Assembly: GCF_044335535.1 (NCBI RefSeq)
Contig: NZ_JBIQVZ010000005.1
Coordinates: forward strand, 62,001 to 126,000
Direction of reading: 5' to 3'
Length of the DNA stretch: 64,000 nucleotides
Source of the DNA: Mariniflexile sp044335535
GTDB lineage: Bacteria > Bacteroidota > Bacteroidia > Flavobacteriales > Flavobacteriaceae
Below are positions 46,576 through 54,716 of the stretch, one piece after another (within the stretch, counting starts at the first letter, position 1; each line of letters begins with the position of its first letter). The position numbers were made by a program, and so were the translations under genes. The notes below the pieces were generated by a model that did no database searches, was not told the origin of the DNA, and saw only the letters and a program-made list of their open reading frames with translations.

Positions 46576-48240
46576 ATGGCTGAAAATAAACAGAAAATAT
46601 TAAGAATAGATACCAAAGATAATATACTAGTTGCTTTAGAAGATTTAAAGCAAGGTACAAGTGTGTTATTTGAAAATCAATTATATGTTTTTCCAGAAGA
46701 TATCCCTGCAAAACATAAATTTGCAACTCAAGATTTAAAAAAGGAAGATGCGATCTATATGTATGGCGTTTTAGTCGGAAAAGTAAAAAAAGACATTCCT
46801 AGAGGAGGACTAATAAGCATATCTAATATTGAACATGATACCGAACAGTATAGTTCTAAAAATGTTCAAGAAAAGAAAATATGGCATCCTTTAGATGTGA
46901 CTAAATTTAAAGAAAAAACATTTTTAGGTTACCACAGAGCAGACGGATCGGTAGGAACAGAAAATAATTGGTTGATTATTCCTTTGGTATTTTGCCAAAA
47001 CAGAAATGTAGAAGTTTTAAAAAAAGCTTTATTGGATAAGTTAGGTTTTGGTAAGAAACAACATTTACATTTAAATGTGGATACCTTAATTGAAGACTAT
47101 AAGTCTGGAGCTTCGGTAGAAGCGCTTTTAGCAAAAAATATCTTAATTGAAGCTGAAGAAAATTATAAAAATCAATTATTTCCAAATGTGGATGGTATTC
47201 GGTTTTTAACTCATGATGGAGGCTGTGGAGGATCAACATCTGATGCCGTTACTTTATGTAATTTATTGGCAGGTTACATTAATAATCCTAATGTTGCAGG
47301 AGCAACAATATTAAGTTTAGGTTGTCAGCATGCCCAGATAGATATTTTGAAAAAGGCATTAGAAAACATAGCCCCAGGTATAGAAAAACCAATTTATTAT
47401 TTAGAGCAGCAAGCGCTTAATTCTGAAAAGGAATTATTGGCTGAAGCTGTAAAAAAGACATTTGTAGGATTGATTGAAGCAAATAAAACAAAAAGAGAAC
47501 CAGCAAAACTGGATAAGTTAGTTATTGGTTTAGAGTGTGGTGGATCGGATGGCTTTTCCGGAATTTCTGCTAATCCAGTTTTAGGTTATGTTTCAGATAT
47601 TATAGTTAGTTTAGGAGGTGCTACCATACTGTCTGAGTTTCCAGAACTAAATGGTGTTGAGCAAGAATTAATAAACCGATGTCAGTCTAAAGAAAATGCA
47701 GATAAATTTTCAAGAATTATGACATCATATAATAATAAGGCAGCCTTGTTGGGTTCTGGCTTTTCGGCAAACCCGTCGCCCGGAAATATTAAAGATGGCT
47801 TAATTACCGATGCGATTAAATCGGCTGGAGCTGCTAAGAAAGGAGGAACATCTCCTGTTGAAGATGTTTTGGATTATACAGAGCAGGTAATGAAACCAGG
47901 TCTTAATTTATTATGTACACCAGGTAATGATGTAGAATCAACTACCGGTTTAGCAGGGTCGGGAGCAAATGTCATTTTATTTACGACAGGTTTGGGTACG
48001 CCAACAGGAAACCCAATTACCCCAGTCATAAAAGTGTCTTCAAATACAAAACTGTATCGAAGAATGAATGATGTTATCGATTTTAATACAGGTGGAATTA
48101 TTGATGGAGAGACTACAATTGAAGAAACAGGAGAAGTTTTATTAAATTATTTGATAGAAGTGGCTAGCGGAAAACCTACTAAAGCGAGAAGTTTAGAACA
48201 AAATGACTTTATTCCTTGGAAGCGAGGTATGTCATTGTAA
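46576..48240 (+). CDS. UxaA-family dehydratase, paralogue in the L-fucose cluster
   Basis: About 554 residues from the ATG at 46576 (MAENKQKILRID). The in-frame start at 46513 adds 21 non-conserved residues. The SAF domain (about 1-90) and UxaA core are intact (HDGGCGGSTSDA, LECGGSDGFSGISANPVLG, LLCTPGNDVESTTGLAGSGA). Compared with UxaA at 12052 it has an insertion of about 20 residues near 160-200. It heads genes for L-fucose oxidation that lack any other dehydratase. It may therefore dehydrate L-fuconate, which shares C2-C4 stereochemistry with D-altronate. This is inference; altronate dehydratase is the family default. Confidence 0.85.
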   Translation: MAENKQKILRIDTKDNILVALEDLKQGTSVLFENQLYVFPEDIPAKHKFATQDLKKEDAIYMYGVLVGKVKKDIPRGGLISISNIEHDTEQYSSKNVQEKKIWHPLDVTKFKEKTFLGYHRADGSVGTENNWLIIPLVFCQNRNVEVLKKALLDKLGFGKKQHLHLNVDTLIEDYKSGASVEALLAKNILIEAEENYKNQLFPNVDGIRFLTHDGGCGGSTSDAVTLCNLLAGYINNPNVAGATILSLGCQHAQIDILKKALENIAPGIEKPIYYLEQQALNSEKELLAEAVKKTFVGLIEANKTKREPAKLDKLVIGLECGGSDGFSGISANPVLGYVSDIIVSLGGATILSEFPELNGVEQELINRCQSKENADKFSRIMTSYNNKAALLGSGFSANPSPGNIKDGLITDAIKSAGAAKKGGTSPVEDVLDYTEQVMKPGLNLLCTPGNDVESTTGLAGSGANVILFTTGLGTPTGNPITPVIKVSSNTKLYRRMNDVIDFNTGGIIDGETTIEETGEVLLNYLIEVASGKPTKARSLEQNDFIPWKRGMSL

Positions 48241-48288
48241 TTTTTAATAATGTATTTTTGATTAATTAGTAAAAGAATCATAAGTAAA

Positions 48289-49302
48289 ATGAAATATATA
48301 GTTTGCGAAGAACCAAATAAATTTACTTTAAAGGAAAAGGAAATTCCAATTAGAGAAAATAACCAAGCCCTAATAAAAATACACAGAGTTGGTATTTGTG
48401 GTACCGATTTACACGCCTATTCTGGCAATCAAGCGTTTTTTACTTACCCTAGAATTTTGGGACACGAATTGGCAGCCGAAGTTCTTGAAATAGGCGAAAA
48501 TCCTCAAAATCTAAAAGTAGGCGACAAGGTTATTATAATGCCTTACGTAAGTTGCGGTACGTGTTTGGCTTGCCGACAAGGCAAAACAAACTGTTGCAGC
48601 AACATTCGGGTTTTAGGTGTTCATGCCGATGGTGGTATGCAGGAGCAGTTTGCTGTAAGAACCGATTTGTTAATTCTTGCAAACAATTTGTCTTATGAAG
48701 AAATGGCCATTGTAGAACCTTTAGCAATTGGAGCACATGCCATTAGAAGAGCAAACGTGCTTAAAGGCGAAACGATTGTAGTTGTTGGTTGCGGACCCAT
48801 TGGTATTGGTTTAATGAAATTAGCCCAAATTAAAGGTGCTGAGGTTATTGCTTTGGATGTTGACGAAGCTAGATTAGAGTTTGTTAAAAACGAAATAGGT
48901 TTAAAACATGTGGTAAAAGTTTCTGAAACAGCTGTTGAAGAAGTTTCTAAAATAACCCAAGGCGATATGGCAACGGCGGTTTTTGATTGTACGGGTAATA
49001 AACGTGCGTTAGAAGGTGGCATAACTTACATGTCACATGGTGGTCGTTATGTTTTAGTTGGCTTGTCTAAAGGTGAATTGGTATTTAGCCATCCAGCTAT
49101 TCATGCTAAGGAATCTACCATAATGTGTAGTAGAAATGCAACATTGGAAGATTTCGATTTTGTAATTCAAAACCTTGATAAATTTCCAACCAAGGCTTTT
49201 GTAACGCACCAAGTGAATTTTACCGAAATGATTGAAAATTTCGATTCGTGGTTAGATCCAAAAACCAAAGTCATAAAAGCGATGGTTAATTTTTCTATAT
49301 AG
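48289..49302 (+). CDS. Zinc-dependent alcohol dehydrogenase, LgoD/sorbitol dehydrogenase-like
   Basis: 337 residues of the medium-chain dehydrogenase family. Catalytic zinc ligands lie in GICGTDLHAYSG (Cys), LGHELAAEV (His-Glu); structural zinc ligands are in CGTCLACRQGKTNCC; the cofactor loop is VVGCGPIGIG. It resembles the L-galactonate 5-dehydrogenase type (E. coli YjjN) and other sugar-acid dehydrogenases. Its place between the uxaA paralogue and the KDF dehydrogenase suggests action on L-fucose or a related deoxy-sugar acid, but the SDRs already cover the known steps, so its role is open. Confidence 0.85.
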   Translation: MKYIVCEEPNKFTLKEKEIPIRENNQALIKIHRVGICGTDLHAYSGNQAFFTYPRILGHELAAEVLEIGENPQNLKVGDKVIIMPYVSCGTCLACRQGKTNCCSNIRVLGVHADGGMQEQFAVRTDLLILANNLSYEEMAIVEPLAIGAHAIRRANVLKGETIVVVGCGPIGIGLMKLAQIKGAEVIALDVDEARLEFVKNEIGLKHVVKVSETAVEEVSKITQGDMATAVFDCTGNKRALEGGITYMSHGGRYVLVGLSKGELVFSHPAIHAKESTIMCSRNATLEDFDFVIQNLDKFPTKAFVTHQVNFTEMIENFDSWLDPKTKVIKAMVNFSI

Positions 49303-49317
49303 TAAAAAGTAAAAAAA

Positions 49318-50091
49318 ATGAAGTTCAGTCTTAAAAACAAAACAGCGATAATTACCGGTGGTGGTAGTGGAATAGGTAAAGCGATATCTAAAACTTTGGC
49401 AGAGCAAGGCGCACATATCCATATTTTAGAATTACATGTAGATAACGCCAACATCACCAAAAACGAGATTGAAGCTAATGGGGGTTCGGCAGATGTGCAT
49501 CAATGTAATGTGGCAAACCAGCAAGAAGTTGTAGAGGTCATAAACGCTATTTCGGAAAAAAGCACTATTAGTATTTTAATAAACAATGCAGGTATTGCCC
49601 ATATTGGTAATGTGGAAAATACCCCGGAAGCCGATTTGGATCGTGTTTACAGCGTGAACGTAAAAGGGGTTTACAATTGTATTTTTGCAGCGATTCCGCA
49701 CATGAAAAAAAATGGCGGTGTTATTTTAAACATGGCGTCCATAGCATCGTCCGTGGGGCTTTCCGATAGGTTTGCCTATTCCATGTCTAAAGGCGCAGCG
49801 CTTACCATGACCTATTCGGTAGCAAAAGATTATTTAGCCTACGGCATTCGATGTAACTGTATGTCGCCCGCTAGAATTCACACGCCTTTTGTAGATGGGT
49901 TTTTAAAGAACAATTACCCAGGAAAAGAAGAGGAAATGTTCGAAAAACTTTCCAAGACACAGCCTATTGGGCGCATGGGACTCCCACAGGAAGTAGCGGA
50001 TTTGGCATTGTATTTATGCTCCGATGAAGCCTCTTTTATCACAGGAACCGATTTCCCTATAGATGGCGGCTTTATAAAACTAAATGGTTAA
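49318..50091 (+). CDS. 2-keto-3-deoxy-L-fuconate dehydrogenase (SDR)
   Basis: 257 residues. SDR cofactor loop GGGSGIGKA, NNAG, and YSMSK active site. Signature segments match the 2-keto-3-deoxy-L-fuconate 4-dehydrogenases of the Xanthomonas-type L-fucose pathway: NMASIASSVGLSDRFAYSMSKGA, CMSPARIHTPFVDGFLKNNYPG and IGRMGLPQEVADLALYLCSDEASF. It oxidises KDF to 2,4-diketo-3-deoxy-L-fuconate with NAD+. Neighbours on both sides encode the other steps. Confidence 0.85.
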   Translation: MKFSLKNKTAIITGGGSGIGKAISKTLAEQGAHIHILELHVDNANITKNEIEANGGSADVHQCNVANQQEVVEVINAISEKSTISILINNAGIAHIGNVENTPEADLDRVYSVNVKGVYNCIFAAIPHMKKNGGVILNMASIASSVGLSDRFAYSMSKGAALTMTYSVAKDYLAYGIRCNCMSPARIHTPFVDGFLKNNYPGKEEEMFEKLSKTQPIGRMGLPQEVADLALYLCSDEASFITGTDFPIDGGFIKLNG

Positions 50092-50133
50092 ACGGTTGAA
50101 CGGTTCAACAAATAAACGAATAAACAGTAAAAC

Positions 50134-50994
50134 ATGAAATTAATAAGATTTGGAGAAGTAGGTAAAGAAAAACCAGGCGTGCAATTACCAAACGGAAACA
50201 GAATAGATGTATCAAGCTTTGGAGAAGATTATACCGAACAGTTTTTTGAAACTAATGGTATCGAACGACTGAACGAATGGTTAAAGGAAAACGAATCGGC
50301 ATGTGCCCCAGTTTCAGAAGCTACTAGATTAGGTTCCCCTATTTGCCGTCCTTCCAAATTGGTTTGTATTGGTCTAAATTATGCAAAACACGCTGCCGAG
50401 GCAGGCATGAAAATACCAAACGAACCCGTATTATTTTTTAAATCTACCACAGCTATTGTAGGGCCTAATGACGATGTAGTTATTCCAAAAGGAAGTGAAA
50501 AAACCGATTGGGAAGTAGAACTTGCCGTGGTCATTGGAAAAAAAGCATCGTATATTTCCAAAGAAGAAGTGATGGACTATATTGCTGGATATGTGTTGCA
50601 TAACGATGTTAGCGAACGTGCGTTCCAAATTGAAAAGGAAGGCCAGTGGTGTAAAGGAAAAGGCTGCGATACATTTGCGCCTCTTGGCCCATTTTTAGCA
50701 ACAAAAGAAGAAATTGAAAATCCAAATAACCTAAACCTTTGGCTAAAGCTAAATGGCAACATGATGCAGAACAGCTCGACTTCAGATTTTATATTTAATA
50801 TTGAAGAATCTATTAGTTACATCAGTCAGTTTATGACACTGCTTCCGGGCGATGTTATTTCAACAGGAACACCATTTGGGGTTGGTCTGGGGCTAACTCC
50901 ACCATTATATTTAAAACCGGGCGATGTTATGGAATTAGGTATTGAAGGTTTAGGAGTTTCAAAACAAAGTGTAGTAGCTTATTCAGGAAAATGA
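50134..50994 (+). CDS. 2,4-diketo-3-deoxy-L-fuconate hydrolase (FAH family)
   Basis: 286 residues. A fumarylacetoacetate-hydrolase-family fold: CIGLNYAKHAAEAG, KTDWEVELAVVIGKKA (metal ligands), HNDVSERAFQ, CDTFAPLGP and VISTGTPFGVG. In L-fucose clusters this enzyme cleaves the diketo acid to pyruvate and L-lactate. Its stop overlaps the ATG of the next gene (ATGA), so translation is coupled. The family is sure; the substrate follows from the cluster. Confidence 0.85.
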   Translation: MKLIRFGEVGKEKPGVQLPNGNRIDVSSFGEDYTEQFFETNGIERLNEWLKENESACAPVSEATRLGSPICRPSKLVCIGLNYAKHAAEAGMKIPNEPVLFFKSTTAIVGPNDDVVIPKGSEKTDWEVELAVVIGKKASYISKEEVMDYIAGYVLHNDVSERAFQIEKEGQWCKGKGCDTFAPLGPFLATKEEIENPNNLNLWLKLNGNMMQNSSTSDFIFNIEESISYISQFMTLLPGDVISTGTPFGVGLGLTPPLYLKPGDVMELGIEGLGVSKQSVVAYSGK

Positions 50995-51818
50995 TCATAG
51001 ACAGTCATCAACATTTTTGGAAATACGAACCCGTAAAGCACGCGTGGATTGACGACGCTATGACCGCTATTCGGAAAGATTTTATGCCTTCCGATTTAAA
51101 ACAGGTTTATAAAGAAAATGGTATTGACGGCTGTGTAGCTGTTGAAGCGGATCAAACACCTGCGGAAACCAATTTTCTTTTAAGTTTAGCTGCAGAAAAC
51201 GATTTTATTAAAGGTGTTGTTGGCTGGGTAGATTTAAGAGCTAATGATATCGAAGCTAAATTGGAAGTATACACAGGAAAAGAAAAACTAAAAGGATTTC
51301 GGCATGTGGTACAAGGGGAGCCTGATCATAACTTTTTGCTGCGCTCTAATTTTTTAAGAGGAATCTCATTATTGGAAAAGTATCATTACACTTATGATAT
51401 TCTGATTTTTCCGCATCAATTAGGGGCGACCTTAGAGTTTGTGAAAAAATTTCCAAATCAAAGGTTCGTTATCGATCACATCGCAAAACCCTATATCAAA
51501 GATGGTTTTTTTGATGGATGGGCAACTTTAATGCAGGAAATTGCAAAGCAGGAGCATGTATATTGCAAACTTTCGGGTATAATTACCGAGGCCGATTACA
51601 AAAGTTGGACCGCTGAACAAATCCAACCTTATATGGGCTTGGTTTTGGATGTCTTTGGTACAGATAGATTGTTGTACGGTTCCGATTGGCCTGTTTGTTT
51701 GGTAGCTGGTAACTATTCAAAAGTAAAGGAATTAACAACTAATTTTATTTCAAAATTAAGCACCCACGAGCAAAATAATATCATGGGGAACAATGCGATA
51801 AAATTTTATAATCTATAG
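50991..51818 (+). CDS. L-fuconolactonase-type amidohydrolase
   Basis: 275 residues. The amidohydrolase-2 (TIM-barrel) family is shown by IDSHQHFWKYEPV (His-x-His), the middle HVVQGEPDHNFL, FVIDHIAKP and GSDWPVCLVAG (metal Asp). COG3618 lactonases of this type open L-fucono-1,5-lactone or similar lactones. ATGA overlap with the hydrolase upstream, and 2 bp to the fucose dehydrogenase downstream, make a tight operon. Confidence 0.85.
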   Translation: MIIDSHQHFWKYEPVKHAWIDDAMTAIRKDFMPSDLKQVYKENGIDGCVAVEADQTPAETNFLLSLAAENDFIKGVVGWVDLRANDIEAKLEVYTGKEKLKGFRHVVQGEPDHNFLLRSNFLRGISLLEKYHYTYDILIFPHQLGATLEFVKKFPNQRFVIDHIAKPYIKDGFFDGWATLMQEIAKQEHVYCKLSGIITEADYKSWTAEQIQPYMGLVLDVFGTDRLLYGSDWPVCLVAGNYSKVKELTTNFISKLSTHEQNNIMGNNAIKFYNL

Positions 51819-51820
51819 AT

Positions 51821-52612
51821 ATGGATTTACATTTAAAAGACAAAGTAGTAGTAGTAACAGGAGCTGCAGGTATAAAGGGCAGTATTGGTGAAACCATAGT
51901 GCAGAGCTTGGCAAACGAAGGCGCCATTCCCGTTATTGTTTGCCGTAACGATCGTGGTTACGGTTATGAAAAGGAATTACAGGAAAGAGGTATTGATGCG
52001 CTTTTTGTGAAAACCGATTTAACGCAACCAGATCAAATTGAAGCTGCCGTAAAAGCAATTGCTGAAAAATATGGTCGAATAGACGCTTTGATTAATAATG
52101 TTGGCGTAAACGATGGTGTGGGTTTTGATGCGTCCATTGACGATTTTATGTGGTCTTTAAAACTCAACTTGGTCAGTTTTTTTGCCATGACGAAATATTG
52201 TCTACCCTATATTAAAAAGTCAAAAGGAAACATATTGAACATAGGTTCTAAAGTGGGCATGACAGGGCAAGGTGGTACTTCTGGGTACGCTGCTTCAAAA
52301 GGAGGGGTATTGGGCTTGACCAGGGAATGGGCGGTCGATTTGATTAAGGACAAAATCCGTGTTAACGCCTTGATAATTTCAGAAAGCTGGACGCCTGCTT
52401 ACGATAATTGGATTAAAACCTTGGATAATGGCGAAGAAAAATTAAAGGCCATTGTCAAGAAAATCCCGTTAGAAAATAGAATGACAACACCCGAAGAAAT
52501 TGCCGACGCCTGTTTATTTACTATTTCAGACAGGTCGTCGCATACGACGGGACAGTACATCATTGTTGATGGCGGTTACGTGCATCTGGACCGATCACTA
52601 TTGACTGAATAA
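51821..52612 (+). CDS. L-fucose dehydrogenase (SDR)
   Basis: 263 residues. The cofactor loop (TGAAGIKGSIGE) is longer than usual and replaces the TGxxxGIG form. Active site YAASK. Segments LNLVSFFAMTKYCLPYIKKSKGNILNIGSKVGMTGQGGTSGYAASKGG, MTTPEEIADACLFTISDRSSHTTGQY and DGGYVHLDRSL closely follow the bacterial L-fucose dehydrogenases. It oxidises L-fucose to L-fucono-lactone. It is the first catabolic step of the cluster. Confidence 0.85.
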   Translation: MDLHLKDKVVVVTGAAGIKGSIGETIVQSLANEGAIPVIVCRNDRGYGYEKELQERGIDALFVKTDLTQPDQIEAAVKAIAEKYGRIDALINNVGVNDGVGFDASIDDFMWSLKLNLVSFFAMTKYCLPYIKKSKGNILNIGSKVGMTGQGGTSGYAASKGGVLGLTREWAVDLIKDKIRVNALIISESWTPAYDNWIKTLDNGEEKLKAIVKKIPLENRMTTPEEIADACLFTISDRSSHTTGQYIIVDGGYVHLDRSLLTE

Positions 52613-52649
52613 TCCAAATTAAATTTTAAATCAATCAACTAAACCAAAA

Positions 52650-53969
52650 ATGAATAACACCACAAAAATTCCAGTAGTAGCCAAATCGGTTCTTTTACCC
52701 TTTATTTTAATCACCTCGTTATTTGCCCTTTGGGGATTTGCTAATGATATAACCAATCCAATGGTTAGAGCGTTTCAAAAAGTATTGGAACTTTCAAACG
52801 TTGAAGCTTCCTATGTGCAGTTAGCTTTTTATGGGGGCTATGGATGTATGGCTATTCCGGCAGCTTTATTTGTGAATAAATATTCATATAAAAAAGGGGT
52901 GTTGATAGGCTTAGCACTTTACGCCATAGGTGCTTTATTGTTCTTTCCTGCTGCCCAATATGAAAGTTATGGGTTCTTTTTAGCATCGTATTATATTTTA
53001 ACCTTTGGTTTGGCCTTTTTAGAGACTACAGCAAATCCATATATTTTATCAATGGGTGCTGAAGAAACAGCAACAAGGCGATTAAATTTTGCACAAATGT
53101 TCAATCCTATGGGATCTATAGGCGGTTTGTTAATTGCCCAAAACTTTGTGTTGAATGCCTTAAAGTCTGATGATACCACAGCAGATGGACAACCTATTTT
53201 TGATACCTTATCAGAGACAGCCAAAGCCGTTATTAAAACTTCAGATTTAGAGGTGATACGAAACCCTTATGTTATTTTAGGTTTTGTTGTTTTGGTGTTT
53301 TTTCTCATGATTAGTTTGTTGAAAATGCCACAAAATAAAGACCAAGAAGCTAAGGTTAATTTTATTGATTCCGTTAAAAGGTTATGGAGTCAACCAAAAT
53401 TTGCATTCGGTGTTGTTGCACAAATTTTTTATGTGGGGGCGCAAATTATGTGTTGGACCTATGTATATCAATACGCTGAAACTTTAGGCATTGACAGCAA
53501 ATCGGCAGTTTGGTTTGGTTTAGCTGGCTATATAGTGTTTTTAACAGGAAGAATGATTGGTACGGCGTTAATGAAAAATATCGATTCGGGTAAATTGTTA
53601 ATGTATTTTGCTATAGGAGCATCCCTTACAACAATAGGTGCTATGGTTTTACCTGGCTTTTTTGGTATTTATTCCTTAATAGCTACCTCGGTGTTTATGT
53701 CTATTATGTTTCCAACTATTTATGGTATTGCTTTAGAAGGGCAAGGACAAGATGCAAAATTTGGTGCAGCTTTTTTGGTCATGGCGATTGTGGGAGGTGC
53801 TTTGTTAACACCATTACAGGGTTCTGTACTGGATTTAGGGGGAGCCGGTTACGAAGATGTTAGCTATTTTGGATTAACTGAAATGCGTTTTTCTTTCGTA
53901 ATAACCCTTATTTGTTTTATTGTTATTGGAGTCTATGGAAAAAAAGTGTATTCTAAATATAATAGCTAA
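52650..53969 (+). CDS. fucP: FucP-type L-fucose:H+ symporter (MFS)
   Basis: 439 residues and about 12 membrane helices. FucP family markers: FALWGFANDITNPMVRAFQKV, VQLAFYGGYGCMAIPAALFVNKYSYKKGV, LETTANPYILSMG and RRLNFAQMFNPMGSIGG. Imports L-fucose across the inner membrane. 37 bp after the fucose dehydrogenase, same strand. Confidence 0.92.
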   Translation: MNNTTKIPVVAKSVLLPFILITSLFALWGFANDITNPMVRAFQKVLELSNVEASYVQLAFYGGYGCMAIPAALFVNKYSYKKGVLIGLALYAIGALLFFPAAQYESYGFFLASYYILTFGLAFLETTANPYILSMGAEETATRRLNFAQMFNPMGSIGGLLIAQNFVLNALKSDDTTADGQPIFDTLSETAKAVIKTSDLEVIRNPYVILGFVVLVFFLMISLLKMPQNKDQEAKVNFIDSVKRLWSQPKFAFGVVAQIFYVGAQIMCWTYVYQYAETLGIDSKSAVWFGLAGYIVFLTGRMIGTALMKNIDSGKLLMYFAIGASLTTIGAMVLPGFFGIYSLIATSVFMSIMFPTIYGIALEGQGQDAKFGAAFLVMAIVGGALLTPLQGSVLDLGGAGYEDVSYFGLTEMRFSFVITLICFIVIGVYGKKVYSKYNS

Positions 53970-53975
53970 CCAATT

Positions 53976-54311
53976 ATGAATAATAGAAAATACTGTCTTA
54001 CTTGTGATTTAAAAGATGACCCTAAGTTAATAGAAACATACAAAGAGCTTCATAAAAATGTATGGCCAGAAGTGCTAAAAAGCATAAAGGATTCTGGTAT
54101 TGAAAATATGGAAATTTATAATCTAGGGAATAGATTGTTTATGATAATAGAGGTAAATGCTTCATTTTCTTTTGAAGCTAAAGCTGAATTGGATGCCAAT
54201 AACCCAAAAGTACAAGAATGGGAAACCTTAATGTGGAAATTTCAGCAAAAATTACCCATGGCTAATGAAGGGGAGAAGTGGCTTCTTTTAGAAGAAATCT
54301 TTAAACTTTAA
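53976..54311 (+). CDS. RhaM/DUF718-family mutarotase, probably for L-fucose
   Basis: 111 residues related to RhaM at 31304-31627 but distinct (CDLKDDPKLIETYKELHKNVWPEVLKSI; WEKLMWKFQ-like tail). The conserved His and WPEV are kept. It is 6 bp after fucP. Being the last gene of the fucose cluster, it probably supplies the anomer used by the dehydrogenase, as the FucU role is otherwise missing. Confidence 0.85.
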   Translation: MNNRKYCLTCDLKDDPKLIETYKELHKNVWPEVLKSIKDSGIENMEIYNLGNRLFMIIEVNASFSFEAKAELDANNPKVQEWETLMWKFQQKLPMANEGEKWLLLEEIFKL

Positions 54312-54716
54312 AAAATTCAAAATACGATTTATATTTTTCCATTAAAATATTGCGTTAAAAAATAAGTGTTTGCAAAACACTTATTAAATAATTATTATAT
54401 ATTTGCAAATAAATGTATCTCATGGATTTAATATAATATATCTGTGTATTAGGTAATACGGTTTAGATAAAATGTTTTAATTTTGCACATCGATTTTAAT
54501 ACCATTTAAGTTTTTAAATTACTGTAATAAAAGAATGTTTTTTTCTTTATACTAAAAGAAAATTCTAGCATAGCCTAATGGTTACGGTTGCATTTTATTT
54601 TGAAGTAGAAAGGGAAAAGAGTGTTTTATTACGGTCATTTCAAAACTTAAAAGGTATAAGCAGACATTGAATAATTAAAGCTAAGTTACAGGCTATTAAA
54701 ATTAACCACAATTAAA
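54312..54716. other. Regulatory gap and long leader of the pentose operon
   Basis: A 405-bp gap. It holds the AraR-type site at 54364-54382 and the -7 box TATATTTG at 54398-54405. If that is the promoter, the transketolase mRNA has a leader of about 305 nt. A second possible -7 box (TAATTTTG) lies at 54478-54485. Otherwise no gene or stable hairpin is obvious. Confidence 0.5.
54364..54382. promoter_or_regulatory. AraR-type operator upstream of transketolase
   Basis: AAGTGTT-TGCAA-AACACTT, a perfect inverted repeat with 7-bp arms. The extended arms AATAAGTGTTT/AAACACTTATT are 11 bp. The identical half-sites at the same spacing recur at 58181-58199. It lies directly upstream of the -7 box TATATTTG at 54398. 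Confidence 0.7.

Noticed and set aside
54565..54610. tRNA-like D-arm wording (TAGCCTAATGGTTACGG) in the transketolase leader
   Set aside because: No matching acceptor, anticodon or T-arm can be folded downstream; at most an old fragment or chance.
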